Source: Spirogloea muscicola
Lineage: Eukaryota > Streptophyta > Zygnematophyceae > Spirogloeales > Spirogloeaceae
Direction: 5' to 3'
Assembly: GCA_009602725.1 (NCBI GenBank)
Contig: WELB01000081.1
Coordinates: 341,857 to 369,567, forward strand
DNA length: 27,711 bases
A program made the position numbers and the translations under genes. A model generated the notes under the pieces. It was given only the letters and a program-made list of their open reading frames with translations, ran no database searches and was not told where the DNA came from. Numbering within the stretch: position 1 is the stretch's first letter; each line of letters starts with the position of its first letter. Of this stretch, positions 1-12,130 are shown in pieces.

Positions 1-11
1 GCCGCCATTGC

Positions 12-14
<3 letters not shown>

Positions 15-42
<28 letters not shown>
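15..42. repeat. (GGC)n trinucleotide run
   Basis: An almost pure run of GGC triplets sits in a very GC-rich first 250 bases. Similar CGG/CCG runs occur before the cornichon start near 2930-3060 and in the C2/GRAM leader near 11150, so this is probably the leader or first exon of a gene at the window edge. The long open frames across it are low-complexity by-products. Confidence 0.7.
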
Positions 43-524
43 CAGGGCTGCCGCAGCAGAGCCGCCGCAGCGGCCATGGTGGTCGAGACGGCTGACGAGC
101 TGGGCAGCCCAGAAAGCCCCTCCAGCCCAGGCGGCGCTCTCAGCTCATGAGCCGCGCCGCCACCGCCGCCGCCGCCGCCGCCTCCGCCGCGCTCAGATTC
201 CGCCCGCCGCGGCGCAATGTCCGCCGCGAGTCCCGGCGGCCATGGCGGCGCGCGGGGGCAGTTGAGCTGCAACAGGAGCCACGGACCCGGAGTGGCATTC
301 ACGGCAGCTCTGACGCCTCCCGTCAACGCCCTAACGGCAGCCCGGGAGCTGGGGCTCCCCAGTGGGCAATCGACGGCGTCAATGCAGCCGCGTGGCGAGC
401 TGCCGTGCGGCACCGCTTAGACGAGCCGGAACGGCCCGAAGACAAATCGTTTCAGTAGAAAGGGGCAATTTAAAATATTACATGTTGAGTAGATATTGTA
501 AGATGGACAATAATACAATGTGTA

Positions 525-665
525 AAATTTTGGCAGCACCAGCACCAGTAGCAGGGCCACCAGCAGAGCGACATAGAACTGCCCCAACACTAAGTAAAAC
601 CTAGTCAGCTGCCTCATGTTGGAAGAGACTGGCAGCAGGGACAGTCCCGCCCGCCCCTGCGGGAG
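525..665 (-). CDS. Possible transmembrane exon of an unidentified membrane protein
   Basis: I do not recognise this gene. Reading leftwards, a consensus-like acceptor (CTCGCAG at about 666-672) opens a frame with a polar stretch (LPQGRAGLSLLPVSSNMRQL) followed by about 25 hydrophobic residues (FYVALLVALLLVLVL). That is a convincing membrane span rather than random translation. The open frame runs on to 417, but the sequence after the span is AT-rich and carries TGTAA near 478-482, so it may be 3' untranslated sequence with the true stop or splice site not identified. The pattern of a short basic/polar segment before a tyrosine-containing helix resembles algal multi-span receptors, but no family signature is present. 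Upstream exons may lie at 690-720 and 1182-1451, where minus-strand frames are open but featureless. Confidence 0.3.
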
Positions 666-1710
666 CTGCGAGAGCAGCAGCAGGGCATTACCAGCGCGCA
701 AGTGCAGGACATAGGTCCTGGAATGTTGTGGTGAGGCCGAAGTTCCATGTGCTACACAAACACCAGTGAGAAGCACCAGTGTAGATGGGAGCCTCAAGTA
801 CAGATAGAAGCCTACTGTCCACGACCCACATCTTGAAAGAGTGGATCTCACCAAGCGAAGGCAGCGGTGGCAAGGCGAGACACGCAATCAGTTGCTTAGA
901 AGCATCCTGAAGCCACGTTCTTCTTAACCCCGAGCAACCTGCAAAAGGCCGGAGTTGCTGGAATCTAGGACCGGCCATCGAGTGCACCTCCCTCACTCAG
1001 GCTCGACCACACCCCTTGTTCGCCTTCTCTGGACTGTTTTGGCCACTTCTGGTGGCTGTCCTCTCTCTCGGACCAAGAATGAAGCGCTTGCTGGTGCACT
1101 AAGGCAATTGCAAGTTGAGGTGCGTGATGAGTTTGCAATGCTTGATTGGCAAGTACCTCCTGAAGCCAGTCTGCCTATAGCTCAGACTAGGCCTCGCCCT
1201 CGCGTGACACCAGCAGCCTCATCGTCGACGTTGTCGGACTGCCTGCTGATATTGGCGCACTCATGAGCTGGGGCCAGATCGTCAGAGACTTTATCAGATC
1301 TGCTCGCACCACTTGACAAGTCCAAAGTGTGCCCGGAATGTCCAGCAATAGCTGGGGCTGAATGCTGAAGAAGTCCTAATCTCTCAGCCGTAGTAGAATC
1401 ACTTTCACATTGCACCTCACAGAGGCCACTTGATAGCTCAGCGCGCAGCACTTGTCAGTCCATTGGCAGCTTCATGAATGGTCAACAGGAGGGCTGCTGG
1501 CTCGCCAGCAGCTACAAAGCGCGTTGTCATCTTGCCGGCCTACATTGCCAGGTGCCAAGTGGGCTCTTGTATGGAGCTCATAAAACAGCAGCGAAAGCTG
1601 CGGTCAATGTGTGGCACGGTGGTGCGCATGCTCAATGCCGTCGCCCTCCATCAGCATGTAGACAGTGGACTCGACCAGCCTGCCGCCACACGAACGAGAG
1701 CAGCCATTGT

Positions 1711-2928
1711 TCAGCAGGCAAGAAACAGGCTACTTGACAAGTACCTGAAGTGCGGCAATCTTAGGCTCCTTGAATAATCTCCGCGACTTTGAGGTGAAGC
1801 GAAACATACAAGTTTGTAGCTGTCAGGGTTGTCTTGCTGTGTAGCGTTCAGCAGAGTTGTCAAACTTGCCGTCGCAAGTGATGCAATTGCAAGCAGCAGG
1901 CTGCAATAGCGGCAGCCAAGGCTGTCTATGGAGGTGGCAACGCACTTGTAGATGGCGATGACAAAGAGGAGGAGGTAGAAGAAGAGCTTCAGCAGGCGCA
2001 TCTTCTTCGCCACTGGCAGCTGCACGAAGATCTCCGTCACGTCCACGAGGTGCTCTCGCCGTTGCCAACTACCACCGCTCCCGCCAATGCCAAACAACCT
2101 CCCGTCAGGCCCTGGCCAAGGCGTACTCGGCGGCCGGGCACAGCAAGCGGCTTCACGGTCGATCAAGGCAGCCCATCTGCAATGGGTACGCTAAGAACGC
2201 CATTCGATGCCTTGCAGCGACTCAAAGTGAGGCCGTTCCTACAGTGCCAGAAAGGCCAGCGCTGCACAGGCGGCTGGCCCTAAGTGCGCAAAGAGGTAAG
2301 GGGGTCCTCACAGGCGGGCGTGGTACGCGACGAGCGGCGCGTTGAGGAGCGCGAAGATCCAGCGGCCCGTCACGAGGTGCAGCACAGAGAGGCCGGCATG
2401 GAGCGCCGCCTCGGGCGCGACGAGGAAGTTGATGCGCGAAGCCGAGTCGTGCGGGTTTATGAAGTCGTTCTCCAGGTCAGACAGGCAGATGAGCTGGACC
2501 CAAGCAATTGCCGCCGCCGCCAGACTCGAGTCACATAGTGTGTACTGGTGAGTATCATTTAGTTGGTCAAAGTGTCGAATTAAGAACATGGAGATACAAC
2601 CTAAGAACATGGAGATACGTGTTCAGCCCCCAATACTTGCCAACTTCGACGTACTTAGAAGCGTCCCTGTGCTTGATGCTGTTAGCTCAGCTTTTAACTC
2701 CTCGGCTTTTTACGTCAGGCGGCTCTAATTAGGCCGCCAGGTTTGGGAGGGCAGCGGCGGCTAGCCAGGCAGCAGGGCATTAGGGCTTCAGACATGAAAG
2801 CCCAAGACCTAACCCTAAACTCCAGGGTTGAGCGCCGCTCGGCGGCTGCGCACCATGTACATGACGATGCCGAGGAGCGCGGCGACGGCGAGGAAGGACG
2901 CCAGCCACAGCGCGAACGCCGGCGTCAT
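1711..2928 (-). CDS. Cornichon family ER-to-Golgi cargo receptor
   Basis: Cornichon proteins are small ER membrane proteins that recruit cargo into COPII vesicles. Four exons join in phase: 2854-2928 (25 residues, first membrane helix, MTPAFALWLASFLAVAALLG), 2312-2493, 1946-2068 and, less certainly, 1711-1744. Exon 2 opens with LICLSDLENDFINPHDS, the family hallmark, followed by a second helix and LLNAPLVAYHARL. Exon 3 carries HLVDVTEIF and a hydrophobic helix ending FVIAIYK. The predicted product is about 137 residues, a usual family length. Splice sites are ATG/GTGCGC, CT/GTGAGG and AA/GTGCGT, with acceptors ending CAG or TAG. The last exon (YLSSSLFLAC, then stop) rests only on phase and splice signals; the frame could instead read through from exon 3. 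The leader upstream of 2928 is CCG-rich and holds an undetermined base at 3032. Confidence 0.88.
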
Positions 2929-3060
2929 GCCGCCGCCGCCTCTGCCGCCGCCGCCGCCGCCGCAAATCGCTCAGCGCCGCACCGGCCGCCGCCTCTGCTG
3001 CGGCTGCTGTCGCCGCCAGCTCCGCCGCAAGNCGGCGGCGAGCTCCGAGGCTGCAGCGCG
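2929..3060. repeat. CCG-rich leader with one undetermined base
   Basis: Upstream of the cornichon start lies a (CCG)n run and wider GC-rich DNA, probably its 5' untranslated region and core promoter. The single N at 3032 falls inside CG-repeat sequence. The other two Ns of the window (11160 and 23408) also fall in GC-rich or proline-codon tracts, which suggests a sequencing difficulty rather than a scaffold gap. Confidence 0.5.
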
Positions 3061-3199
3061 AGAAGGGTGGAGCTGGGTGCGAAGAGAATTGCGGCTACTA
3101 ATACTGAAATTACGGCTGTAAGTAACAACTATTCCGATTTAACTGCAATAGCTGTGAGAGGCCAGCCCAAAGAAATGCACAGGGACGAGAGTCCGTCCA

Positions 3200-3770
3200 G
3201 TTTAAGGTAGTGGCTGGGGAAGTAGCAAAGACAAGTGGCACTCCCAATGGGGCCAAGGGCTGTGAAAAGCCGGCCCCAAAAAGACTGGACAATGTCCAAA
3301 GCCAACAGAAGAGCCGGAAAATGAGGAGCCGGAAAATGACTACACCACAAAACACTGCAAAACACAAGCAAGCAAGCGCGCCCAGATTAACTGGTGGCTG
3401 GGAGAGGCCAGCCCAAAGGAGAAGTGGCTCTCCCAACGGGGGCAAGGGCTGTGAGAAGCCAGCCCGAAAAGAATTGACAAGGTTCGAAGGGGCCAAAGTA
3501 CGAGCTAAGCAGCGACTGCGGGGCCTGAAGAGGCTATGGCAGAACGGGGGAGGATGGACCACTCAGTAGTTACGAGTGAGGAGCCTCACATCCGACAGAC
3601 TAGCTGCCGGAAAACTATCCCCCTGACGAAAGCCGGAGGCTGCAGCGAGAGCACGGCCAGCACGCAGATGCAGAGCCCAAAGGAATGGACAAGGTCTGAA
3701 GGAGCCGGAGTGCTAAGGACTGAGACAGCAGCAAGCGCAGGAATGGGTGCCTGGGCGTGCCATTGACACT
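3200..3770 (+). repeat. Interspersed repeat, copy 1
   Basis: This stretch is matched in reverse complement by 11740-11965, 13436-13450 and 20530-20600. Shared landmarks are AGAACGGGGGAGGATGGACC (3540-3559), ACTCAGTAGTTACGAGTGAG after it, AAGGTCTGAAGGAGCCGGAG (3689-3708), and an internal submotif around GGGGCAAGGGCTGTGA that recurs at about 3250 and 3440. Translations are low-complexity and differ between copies, so it is treated as non-coding mobile or repeat DNA, perhaps the untranslated part of the retroelement whose 3' coding end is at 12574-13360. Confidence 0.75.
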
Positions 3771-4403
3771 ATCACAATGGCTGGGCATGCCACATTGAAG
3801 CCACTATGAAAGCTTTCCTACGCTGTAAGAACTTGGAAGGGCAAGGTATGTGAGGCAATACTTTCTGGTGAGCAGTCTATGGAATTGTCATGCCAACTAG
3901 AGAAAGAACACCAGGGCACCTTTGAACACCTATCAGAACGTGGAGTGGCCCTGTCTGCTTGATCAAGCCTTGACTCTGCTGCATTTACCAATACACAAAG
4001 CAATAGCTAAGAGAACCATACCGGCAGCAGTAAGGCTACGGTGGCCAGCTGGATGTATCTCAAGGCTGCACTAGAGGTCTGGCAGGCAGAATTCACAGGC
4101 TGTGTAAACTCCACCACGTGACGACAAAGATGGGCGGAGGCACAGCTTGCAAGAAAAACATATGGAGGTTCACATTATTGTACATAATTTAAGTAGGCGC
4201 GTGTGCAACTCCAAGTGCGGTGCACGAAGGCTTTGCCATAGTAAGCTAGCCAACAATTCTCACAACTCCGGGTTTGAGGTCAGGGCTTTGGGTTGGAGCA
4301 TCAAACCATTCCTGCCGGCAAATGCTGCCGGTGTGTGAGGCTAAGGGGCTGTCAGCAGCCCCTAAAGAGGCCCATTATTCGGCCTCCATGGAGAATAAGT
4401 TCA
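3771..4403. other. Intergenic DNA and C2/GRAM 3' region
   Basis: No gene is supported here. The right part is the 3' flank of the C2/GRAM gene and contains the hairpin cluster at 4315-4386. The rest shows no conserved coding signal on either strand. Confidence 0.5.
4315..4386. other. Three tandem short hairpins downstream of the C2/GRAM stop codon
   Basis: Three perfect inverted repeats follow one another: CCGGCA/TGCCGG (4315-4331, 5-base loop), AGGGGCTG/CAGCCCCT (4344-4363, 4-base loop) and GAGGCC/GGCCTC (4367-4386, 8-base loop). They begin 18 bases beyond the stop at 4404 and so lie in the likely 3' untranslated region, where they could fold in the RNA. Function is unknown. Confidence 0.6.
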
Positions 4404-7400
4404 TCAATTGCCACTGAGCTTCACATCAGATTGCGTTAGAGCACCCTGCGTGTGGCTGAGAACCTCCTTGACGAAAATGTCTACCACGTCCTTGACGTGC
4501 TGCTTGTGGTACTCGATTACATTTGCGCTAATCTTCTTCTGGAACAGCGTATTCTTGTGCCATGACACTCCCACTAGCACTCGGAGTTCTGAGAGCGCCG
4601 GCTTCTCTGACTTCTGCCGGAGCTCCTTCCTTGTCTCGACCTGCATGGCAGTACAGTCTCTAAGGACAATGACATCAGAAGAGCAGCAAACAAGTGTCTC
4701 ACCTTATCCTTGCCATATAGAAACTAAGCGGAACTAAACATTGAGCTAGGTACAGGCTGAGTCGCTGAAGGACATTGTGCCATGGCTAGGGAATTGTCGT
4801 TACACCTTTGAAGCAGGTGGCTGTGAAGGCGGATTTAGGTAACTAAGGTCCAGAGGTAGCTAAGGTTCTAGAGCCGATCTGACATGTGAAAGTACTATCG
4901 AAGTGCAGGTGGTGGGATAGCAGCTGCCGGTCATCACCTGGAAGTGGTCGCCAAATGGGACGTCGTGCAGGGTGATGAGCTCCTCCAGCATGCAATTTGT
5001 CTTCTCAGCGGTGCGGCTCTTCTGCTGCATGATTGTCACCCTCGTGCCAAACGAGCACACCTTGCGCGAGTACTGGTACTTCACCTCGCGCTGCATCTTG
5101 AGCTCCTCACCAGTGCGCTCCCAGTCGGTTGCTGTATAATTCAGGTGACCCATATGCTCCGCAACCTTCTGGTCTAGCTGCTTTGTGTCCATTAGGCTCA
5201 GGAACTGTGCTACCTGTGAGCACGTGTATATGAATGAAGTGCAATTTGATCAGGACATATAGATCGATGCAACAAGTGCAACAATCACTTCACTCAAGTC
5301 AGCGGGACTGCTACTTGTGAACCACATCAGAAGCACAATGTCCTGGGCACGATCTGGAAGTACCAGCAGCAACTTATGCAAGCATGCATGAAGTCAAGTA
5401 GCTCACTGTGATTGGAACGTCAAGGTGTGCAGCCTCCACCATCTCTGCTGGGTCAACACCCAAGAAGGCGCCCTCATCATCAGCCTGCTTCTGCTGGCTC
5501 TCTTGGATGTGGCCTTCTCCTTCCCGGACCTCCGCTTCTGCTACCTTCTGAATTTGCTGGTCAAGCGGTAGTGTTCTGTTCTTCCAGAGAACTACGATGG
5601 TCCTAGAACGGTTGAAGTGCACAAGAAGCAGAGTCAGATGAGAAATTGGACACGCAAAGCAATATAAAGATACGGCAATCTGTCAATCGATCTGCGTATT
5701 GCCTGACATCACAAAATTGAAAGTAACAGATGAAACCTTCTAGCACCTGCCACCATGTTGTATTGTCTCAAATGTGGGCAATCAGTAACATCCTTGCCAC
5801 TATGGCGGATATCAGACCTAAAAGCGGGGCCCGGACGAACAAAGGACATGAACCGCAGCTTCAGTCTGCCTTGAGCGTCTGATCCATATGCCCCAACGCG
5901 GGAGTCTCCGCCCCTGCCCTTGCGGATGTAAAGCGTGATGGACGGATTTATCATGCGGTTGAAGGAGTTGATGGACACTGCATTCTCCTTGATCTCGTCG
6001 ATGTCCTCCCACATCACTGCAAACTTGACCTTGTGGCCAAAGAGATTGGAGTAGAACCCCAGCTGCCGTGGGGAGATGAAAAGGCGGCCCTGCCACCAAG
6101 AACCCAGCATGCTTGAGCACGATAACAGGTAATGCTCAATCTAAGTCCTGACACAAGAATGCCTCACAGCTAGCAGGAGTATTTATCCAGAGCAGCTTGA
6201 CATAAACCTGGAGTGGAAGCTTCTTCTTGACGGAGCAGGAATAGTCATTGATCAGGAACTCCGAATCCGGAACAGAGAATAGCCGCTGGAATGACAGATT
6301 CTTCTGTGCCGACCGCTTGACAATCTGCAAAATGACTACTAAGTGGCAAGTCAGAGCGATCTCACTGCAACATGTCCCGTACTCAGACAGTGATCTAGCC
6401 TCAGCTACAACCTGCAGGGCAGAATTCAGTAGCTTGAATGTGGCTGCTGAGTACTGCCTCATAGTAACGAACAAATGACTTACTGTATCATTGCCTTTAT
6501 CAGTTTAGAGTGACAGGAACGCTTGCCTTGGTGCCGACTTCCTTCTCCACCCTCTGCATCAGAGGCTGCAGTGACTCGCCATCCCGTGTATTGGTCAAGA
6601 AGAGCCTGAGGTGGATCTTGGAGCCAGCGGCCTTGGCCCGCCGGCCCTCTAGGGGGAGCCACAGGTCGCCGAGCGCCTCCGCCGACAGCTTGAGGAAATT
6701 GACTTCGGCGCGTCCCAGCGACTCAGCCTGTGCGAACGGGCCCTCGTAATCGAATACCTCCAGCGAGAGCGTTGATGGCGCGTCATCCATGGCGTCAAAT
6801 TCCAAGATCTCTGCAATTCAACATGTTACACGACAAACTTGAAGAACTCGCATCCACAAGTGTTTCCAGCGTACCCAGCAGGCGTTTCTTACGCAATGCA
6901 GACTACCAGAGCCATGAGACGCAACCCTTCAGCAAGACAACTTGACTGCAGTCTATTTCAAGCTTCAAGACAAGTTGGCTTGATTTTGCACTGTACTGAC
7001 TGAAAATTCTCTATATGTCTCAGTAATAAGGCATATCTGAGCAGTAGAACATCAGAAGGTCTATAAACCCCTGCTGTGGAGCTTCAGGCAGCTTAGCAGA
7101 GAGCCCATGAAGGTCACCATTAATGAGGTGAGGAGTACGTACCGTTCCATGTGGGGTTGAGTGTCTGGAGCTTGACAGAGCTGGTCCGCGATTTGCCGTT
7201 GCAGGTGAACGTGATATAGGGGTCGGAGATGCCCGTGAGGCCGGCGGCTGCCAGGCTCTGACCCTCTAGCAGCGTCACAGTGACCAGCCAACCCTCGCCA
7301 TTGGCTTTCAACCCGTGGTCTCCGCCTGCAATCAGCGCAGACATGGCTTCAAAGGACGTCAAAATACATATACATGTCCTAATGTGTCATCTGGCAGAAA

Positions 7401-10400
7401 TGTACTGAAGCCAAAGCCACGGTGCTTGTCAGTTGCTTTATTGCTCTAATCCCTTGGCATTGTCTTTAACCCTAGATTGTGAGGGTCAACAAAGAAATTG
7501 ATTGAAGGGGTAGCTCTGTGCACATGTAATTACTAGCGCTAGACCCCTAGCCTTGCAGAAAGAAAACGCACGGGCAACAAACAGACGATATATCTGCATT
7601 CCTTGTCACAGCCAAGCAAGAGAAAGATCGAAGTGGGGAGCTCACGTTGCAATATACGTGTACGGACAAACTTGTTGACGCGCCAGATGAGACGCTCGCC
7701 AGCCAGCGCAAATATTACGGACCAGAAGAGCTCCCCTACTGAGTCCGGCAGGTCAAGGCTGTAAAACTCGATGCCCTGCCGCACCTTTGGCCGCGAGCCC
7801 AAGAGATGGACGAGGATGAGGAGCGAGACGGCCAGGCTGACACCAACCCAGGGATGCCCAAAGAACTCCATAGCAACCTCCAGATTCGACATGGGCTTCA
7901 ACTCTTCCTTCACAAGCGCCCGATCCCCACTGCCCGCCGGCTTCACATACTTTGGCGACAGCGTCTGGACAGAGCAAGACGCCCCTGGACGAGTATGTAA
8001 GAGTAGGTAGCTGCAGCGGTGCCAGTCATTCACAGCGGCCATTGACCACCTCTGCTTTTGCGAGTTTATCGTGCGTCAGATTAGTGTGCTTTCAAGGAGA
8101 GCATCACTGGAGGGGGCATGGTCGCATAGTGAACCTTGAGGTAAAGGATGTATGTGTCACGGATGCCGGAGCGCATGCCACCCTCGATCATGCCCTTCAT
8201 CATAGTGCTCTGCAAAAAGTTGGCGCGCCATGACACTCGGAGGTGGGACTGCTGCGGATCTGCAAGGCCAGAACAACGGCAACCGTCAAATCCCTGAGGA
8301 CCTGTCCAAGCAGTCACACTGAGGGGCTCCGCAACAGCATTATGCTCATGTACTTGGTCATGAGATCAATTACTATGTAAAACAAGATTCTGGTCACGGA
8401 GTGGAGGAGTGGAAGTATTGGCGCACGGAGGGAGCTCGGCTCAAGCAAGAACTGCATCTCCGTGCGGAACGTGCTCCCATATGGCACGTCGGGCGTGGAC
8501 ACTGAGACATCCACGAGGTAGCCCGCCTGGTCGGCACGGCGGTACGTCTGCGTCTCCGTTGCCTGCACCGCATCAGCACAACCAGAGCCTTGAGGTCCGC
8601 TTGGTTAGATAATTGTGCACCCAAAGGATGTGGCAGGCAGGAGAGGAAGCAATAACAAAGTCCGTAGCCACATACGCACCTTGTATGCCTTAACAAGGGA
8701 CGAGGCCGGAACCATGTATGAGTGTGAGCGCTGGATAGTGCCGTCGGGCAATCGCCGCCAGGGTGAGAACTCGGCCTGTGAGAGTTTGGAGGCTGCCGTC
8801 ATCTCATCTCGAAATGCACTTCCAGGCTTCCACATCACCTCATTCAGCTCCTGCGACGTTTACAATTTGTGGAGGCTTCAGTAATTCAATTAAAGTCCTG
8901 CACCTGTGAACGCACTCAACTGCTTCTCATTTCAAAACAAAGTTAGCTATAAGAATTTTTCTTAGAATGGTGAAAGTATATAAAGTGAAAAATTCAGTAA
9001 TTTGCTTAAGTCGATTGATTCATTCAGTGTTTTTTGTCAGATTATACCATGGCTTCAATGTAAACAAGTGACAGGGGCGGGACCTGGACGGAGGCATCAA
9101 ACATCTGGTCGAGGACAATGCCGCCAGGGAGCGGCGGCGGCATTGGCCCTGCACTGGCGTCCTTGCGAGGTTCGCTGAACCACTCCAATGGAAGCTCCTC
9201 TTGAGCACCATCGCTACAACTGTTGAGACTGTCGCCTGCCGCCGCTCTCTCCGCAATACCACTCTGTGGCCACGAGATGCTAGGAATGCTAATTAGCACC
9301 ACCTTCACGTACGGCGACATGAGACACGCTATAGGCATGTGGTGAGGCGCTTTGGCACCGGAGAAACAGCACGAGCACCCCACCAGTAAGGGGCTGGCGA
9401 GCATGGCCGCTGTCGGAGAGCCTGGCATGCCGGCCCCTCGCAGGTGCGGCATGCTGGCCAGGTGCGTCGTGACCACCGCCGTCCTGCAGTAGCGGCATTG
9501 CAGCCTTGGGTCAGCTCTCACAATATAGAATAATATCATTGATAGTATATTTTTATGTATCGTTATTGATATCAAAACAGAGCCAAGTCATAGCTTTGGC
9601 ACGCCCCTGACAGCAGTGCGCAGCATAGATAAGTGGTGCCGGATAGCCAGGTGGTGCGGTAACGCGCACCTAGGGGAGTGGACCACTGGCATGCTGCCGG
9701 TGTGCGTGAGCGAAGCCGCGATGCGGTGTCGCAGCGACGGCCGGGACGGTAACACGGCTCTCCCGTGCTGCAGCCGCCACCAAGCGCAGGGGGCGCATCA
9801 GCTGCACCACACTGACAACCGTGCAGCGACTGCAATGCTTTTGGCGATGGGGACCAGCTCACGTTGGAGTCGGTCGAAGCGTCCGACGACGCAGTCGAGT
9901 CCGTGCGCATAAGCTCGCCGGAAGTCGGGATCCCATTGACTGTGGTCGCGGTGTCATCAGAGCTTGCGAGCAAGCCTGAAAGGGTCTCTGATGACCGGCG
10001 GGACGAGCCATTGAGAGACCCCGCCGGCGAGCTGGGCTCCGTATCGGACTTGCCATACAGGCTAAGCCCCACGAAGATGTCGCCTGCACATGCATGCACA
10101 CACCAAATCTCGTCGTCTGAATGAAGGTTATCAAGATCGCTTTGTGACTTGCCAAACACTGTCATAACTGGACATTCTCTGGAGAGCTCTCACAGCAGCA
10201 TCTGAGAGGAGCAGCAGCAGTGCACCTTGGACGCGGGACTTGTCGCTGCGCTTCTGGAGCGGGTACCAGGTTGGCGGCAGGGTCTGGCCGTCAGCAGCCG
10301 CCACGTCCGCGACTGCAATACACAGCTGGCCCAGGAAGTCGTCGCGCGACATGTAATCCTCGTCCCACAGCATCATCTGCTCCCCCAAGACACAGCAGCC

Positions 10401-11262
10401 CTGCCTCAGCTTCTGCAGTGCACCATAGATGGTGGTTGTGGGTGGAGGCCTGGTCTCTGGCACGTCCACTGAAGGAGCAGCAGGAGCACAGCAGAGGTCA
10501 GTGCTGCCGCTGTCCCTTCTGATGCGTAACCGCGGTCATCAGAGCTGGCTTGGATGCCAGACGGAAACGATAGAGAGAAAATGACGCGAGACTCATGAGA
10601 GCCCTGCGCAAGACTACTCGTCGTATTCGTCATAAGTGTCGCTTAAGCAGCCATTATAGTCACTTGAGACGCCCTCTGCCACTGACAGGGAAGCTGGAGC
10701 AGCTAATGCCGGCACCCACGATAGGCGTATCATGAGAGGGCCATGCCAGTCCCGCTGCAGCGCCAGGCGGTGAGGGCTGCTATGGAGACGGGCGCTGTGG
10801 CGGCGTGGCGGCGGCCACCTGGAGGACGTCGGACTGCGGCGAGCGGACGTCGAAGGTGAACTCCTCGTTCCACACGGGGTTGAGGCTCTTGTACACCACC
10901 GCCGACTTGGCCTTGGCCTCCCCGACCTGCAGCTTCACGTACGGGTCGCTGCCCGCCGCATTGTGCGCCGCGGACGGCGGCGCGGCTTCAGCAGCTCCCT
11001 CTACGTGGCGACGACGGCAAACGGAGTGGCGGCGTGGCGGCGCAAAGGCGAGCGCCACCGGCTCCTGCCGCTGGCTGCCGCCGTACCGTCGAGGGCGCTC
11101 TGGCTGCACCGCGGCCGGAGGCGCGGCCGGGCCCTGCGCCGCGACTTGCGGCGGCGGCGNCGCCGCGATTGGCGGCTTGCAGGCCGGCGCGGGCGGCGGC
11201 GGCGACGGCTGGCCGCTCGCTGACGGACTGTGCTGTATTTTGTTCACATATGTGCTGGGCAT
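4404..11262 (-). CDS. C2-VASt-TM-C2-GRAM-VASt protein (plant C2/GRAM, At1g03370-like)
   Basis: This is a putative lipid/sterol-transfer protein of membrane contact sites. Exons are 10819-~11262, 10226-10376, 9863-10083, 9066-9263, 8680-8850, 8427-8562, 8135-8259, 7646-7964, 7143-7325, 6527-6810, 6208-6324, 5818-6089, 5407-5602, 4938-5213 and 4404-4640; all phases agree. C2-1 shows SDPYVKL, LNPVWNEEF and WDEDYMSRDDFLG. VASt-1 shows LDQMFDASVQVPPLSL, FRDEM, DVPYGSTF and HLRVSWRANFL. A helix (VGVSLAVSLLILVHLL, about 7840) follows. C2-2 shows SDPYITFTCNGKSRT and LNPTWNEI; GRAM shows FSVPDSEFLINDYSCSV and GRLFISPRQLGFYSNLFG; VASt-2 shows DVPFGDHFQ and LRVLVGVSWHKNT. Known plant proteins of this type are about 1020 residues; this one is about 1100. 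Intron 10 has a GC donor (AAG/GCAAGC). The N-terminus is uncertain: the first C2 strand is poorly conserved, GC-rich and interrupted by an N at 11160; starts at 11262 or 11269 are possible. Confidence 0.92.
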
Positions 11263-11559
11263 TATTCATTCATTTCATGTTGTTTTCTGAGATGGCCAAT
11301 CACTGCCATCGCCCTAGAAGAGTGTCTCACTTTGATATGCGCGCTGCCCGGCTCGCTCTCTGGTCATCAGTAGCCAAGACCTGCGGTTGCCTGAAACAAT
11401 GAGCGGCATGTACAAGTTCCTCAGGTGCATGCAGAGGTTGTTCATGATTATCTTAGCGGAAGCCACAAGCTAGAAAGAACAGAGAATGACAGGGCGCTCT
11501 CAGGGATCACCGAGTGCTTCGTAGCTTGCTTCGTTTCTTTTCTGTGCTTGTTGTTCTTC
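11263..11559. promoter_or_regulatory. Upstream region of the C2/GRAM gene, no motif recognised
   Basis: The compositional switch from the GC-rich first exon to mixed sequence at about 11240-11280 suggests that the promoter lies here. I see no TATA-like or other specific element that I can defend. Confidence 0.25.
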
Positions 11560-12130
11560 GTACTTCCCCTGGCCCGTTCTCGTCCTTCGTTCATTCTTTC
11601 TTGGGCTGGCTTTGCCAGCCCCTCTTCTCTATGGGCGCGCACTTCTCCCTTTTTCCAGCCCCTATCCTCAATGGACGAGCCCTTCATCTTAGTATCCCTG
11701 TGGCAGCGCTTACATGTCAGAAGAAGTCTTTCGGATTTGAGGCTCCTCACTCGTAGCTACTGAGTGGTCCATCCTCCCCCGTTCTGACATAGCATCTTCA
11801 GGCCCCTTCGTAGCTGCTTAGCGCTTTTGAGGCCCCTCCATCATTTGGCCCTTTCGAACCTTCGTCAATTCTTCTTCGGGCTGGCTTTTCACAGCCCTTG
11901 CCCCCATTAGGAGTGCCACTTCTTTGCTTTCACAGCCCTTGCCCCCATTAAGAGTGCCACTTCTTCTTTCCCCTCTGAATGCGTTCGGCTGGCTTTCACA
12001 GCCGCCCCTTTGCATCAGCATGCCGCGTGCTACACAAATGGAGTCCGTGTGCCCTTCCGGCCCCCTCTTCTCTATGGGCGAGCAGATCTCTTTTTCCGAG
12101 CAGCCGCTTAATGAGTGGGGCACCCACTGA
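11560..12130 (-). repeat. Interspersed repeat, copy 2
   Basis: It matches copy 1 in reverse complement (GGCTCCTCACTCGTAGCTAC, CTGAGTGGTCCATCCTCCCC and on through CCCTTTCGAACCTTCGTCAA). It also has its own internal duplication: CACAGCCCTTGCCCCCATTA at 11890 and again at 11931, a 41-base period. A further submotif, CCCCTCTTCTCTATGGGCG, occurs at about 11616 and 12061. No coding function is seen. Confidence 0.75.

Noticed and set aside
76-150. Short plus-strand frame (MVVETADELGSPESPSSPGG) in a good start context
   Set aside because: Only 24 codons in CGG-rich DNA, with no splice donor before the stop; it may be a first exon but cannot be supported.
1182-1451. Minus-strand open frame rich in serine and acidic residues
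   Set aside because: It could be a disordered exon of the membrane protein further left, but it has no motif or convincing splice pair.
1478-1777. Plus-strand open frame with helical composition (ELIKQQRKLRSMCGTVVRML)
   Set aside because: No family is recognised, and it overlaps the probable last exon of the cornichon gene on the other strand.
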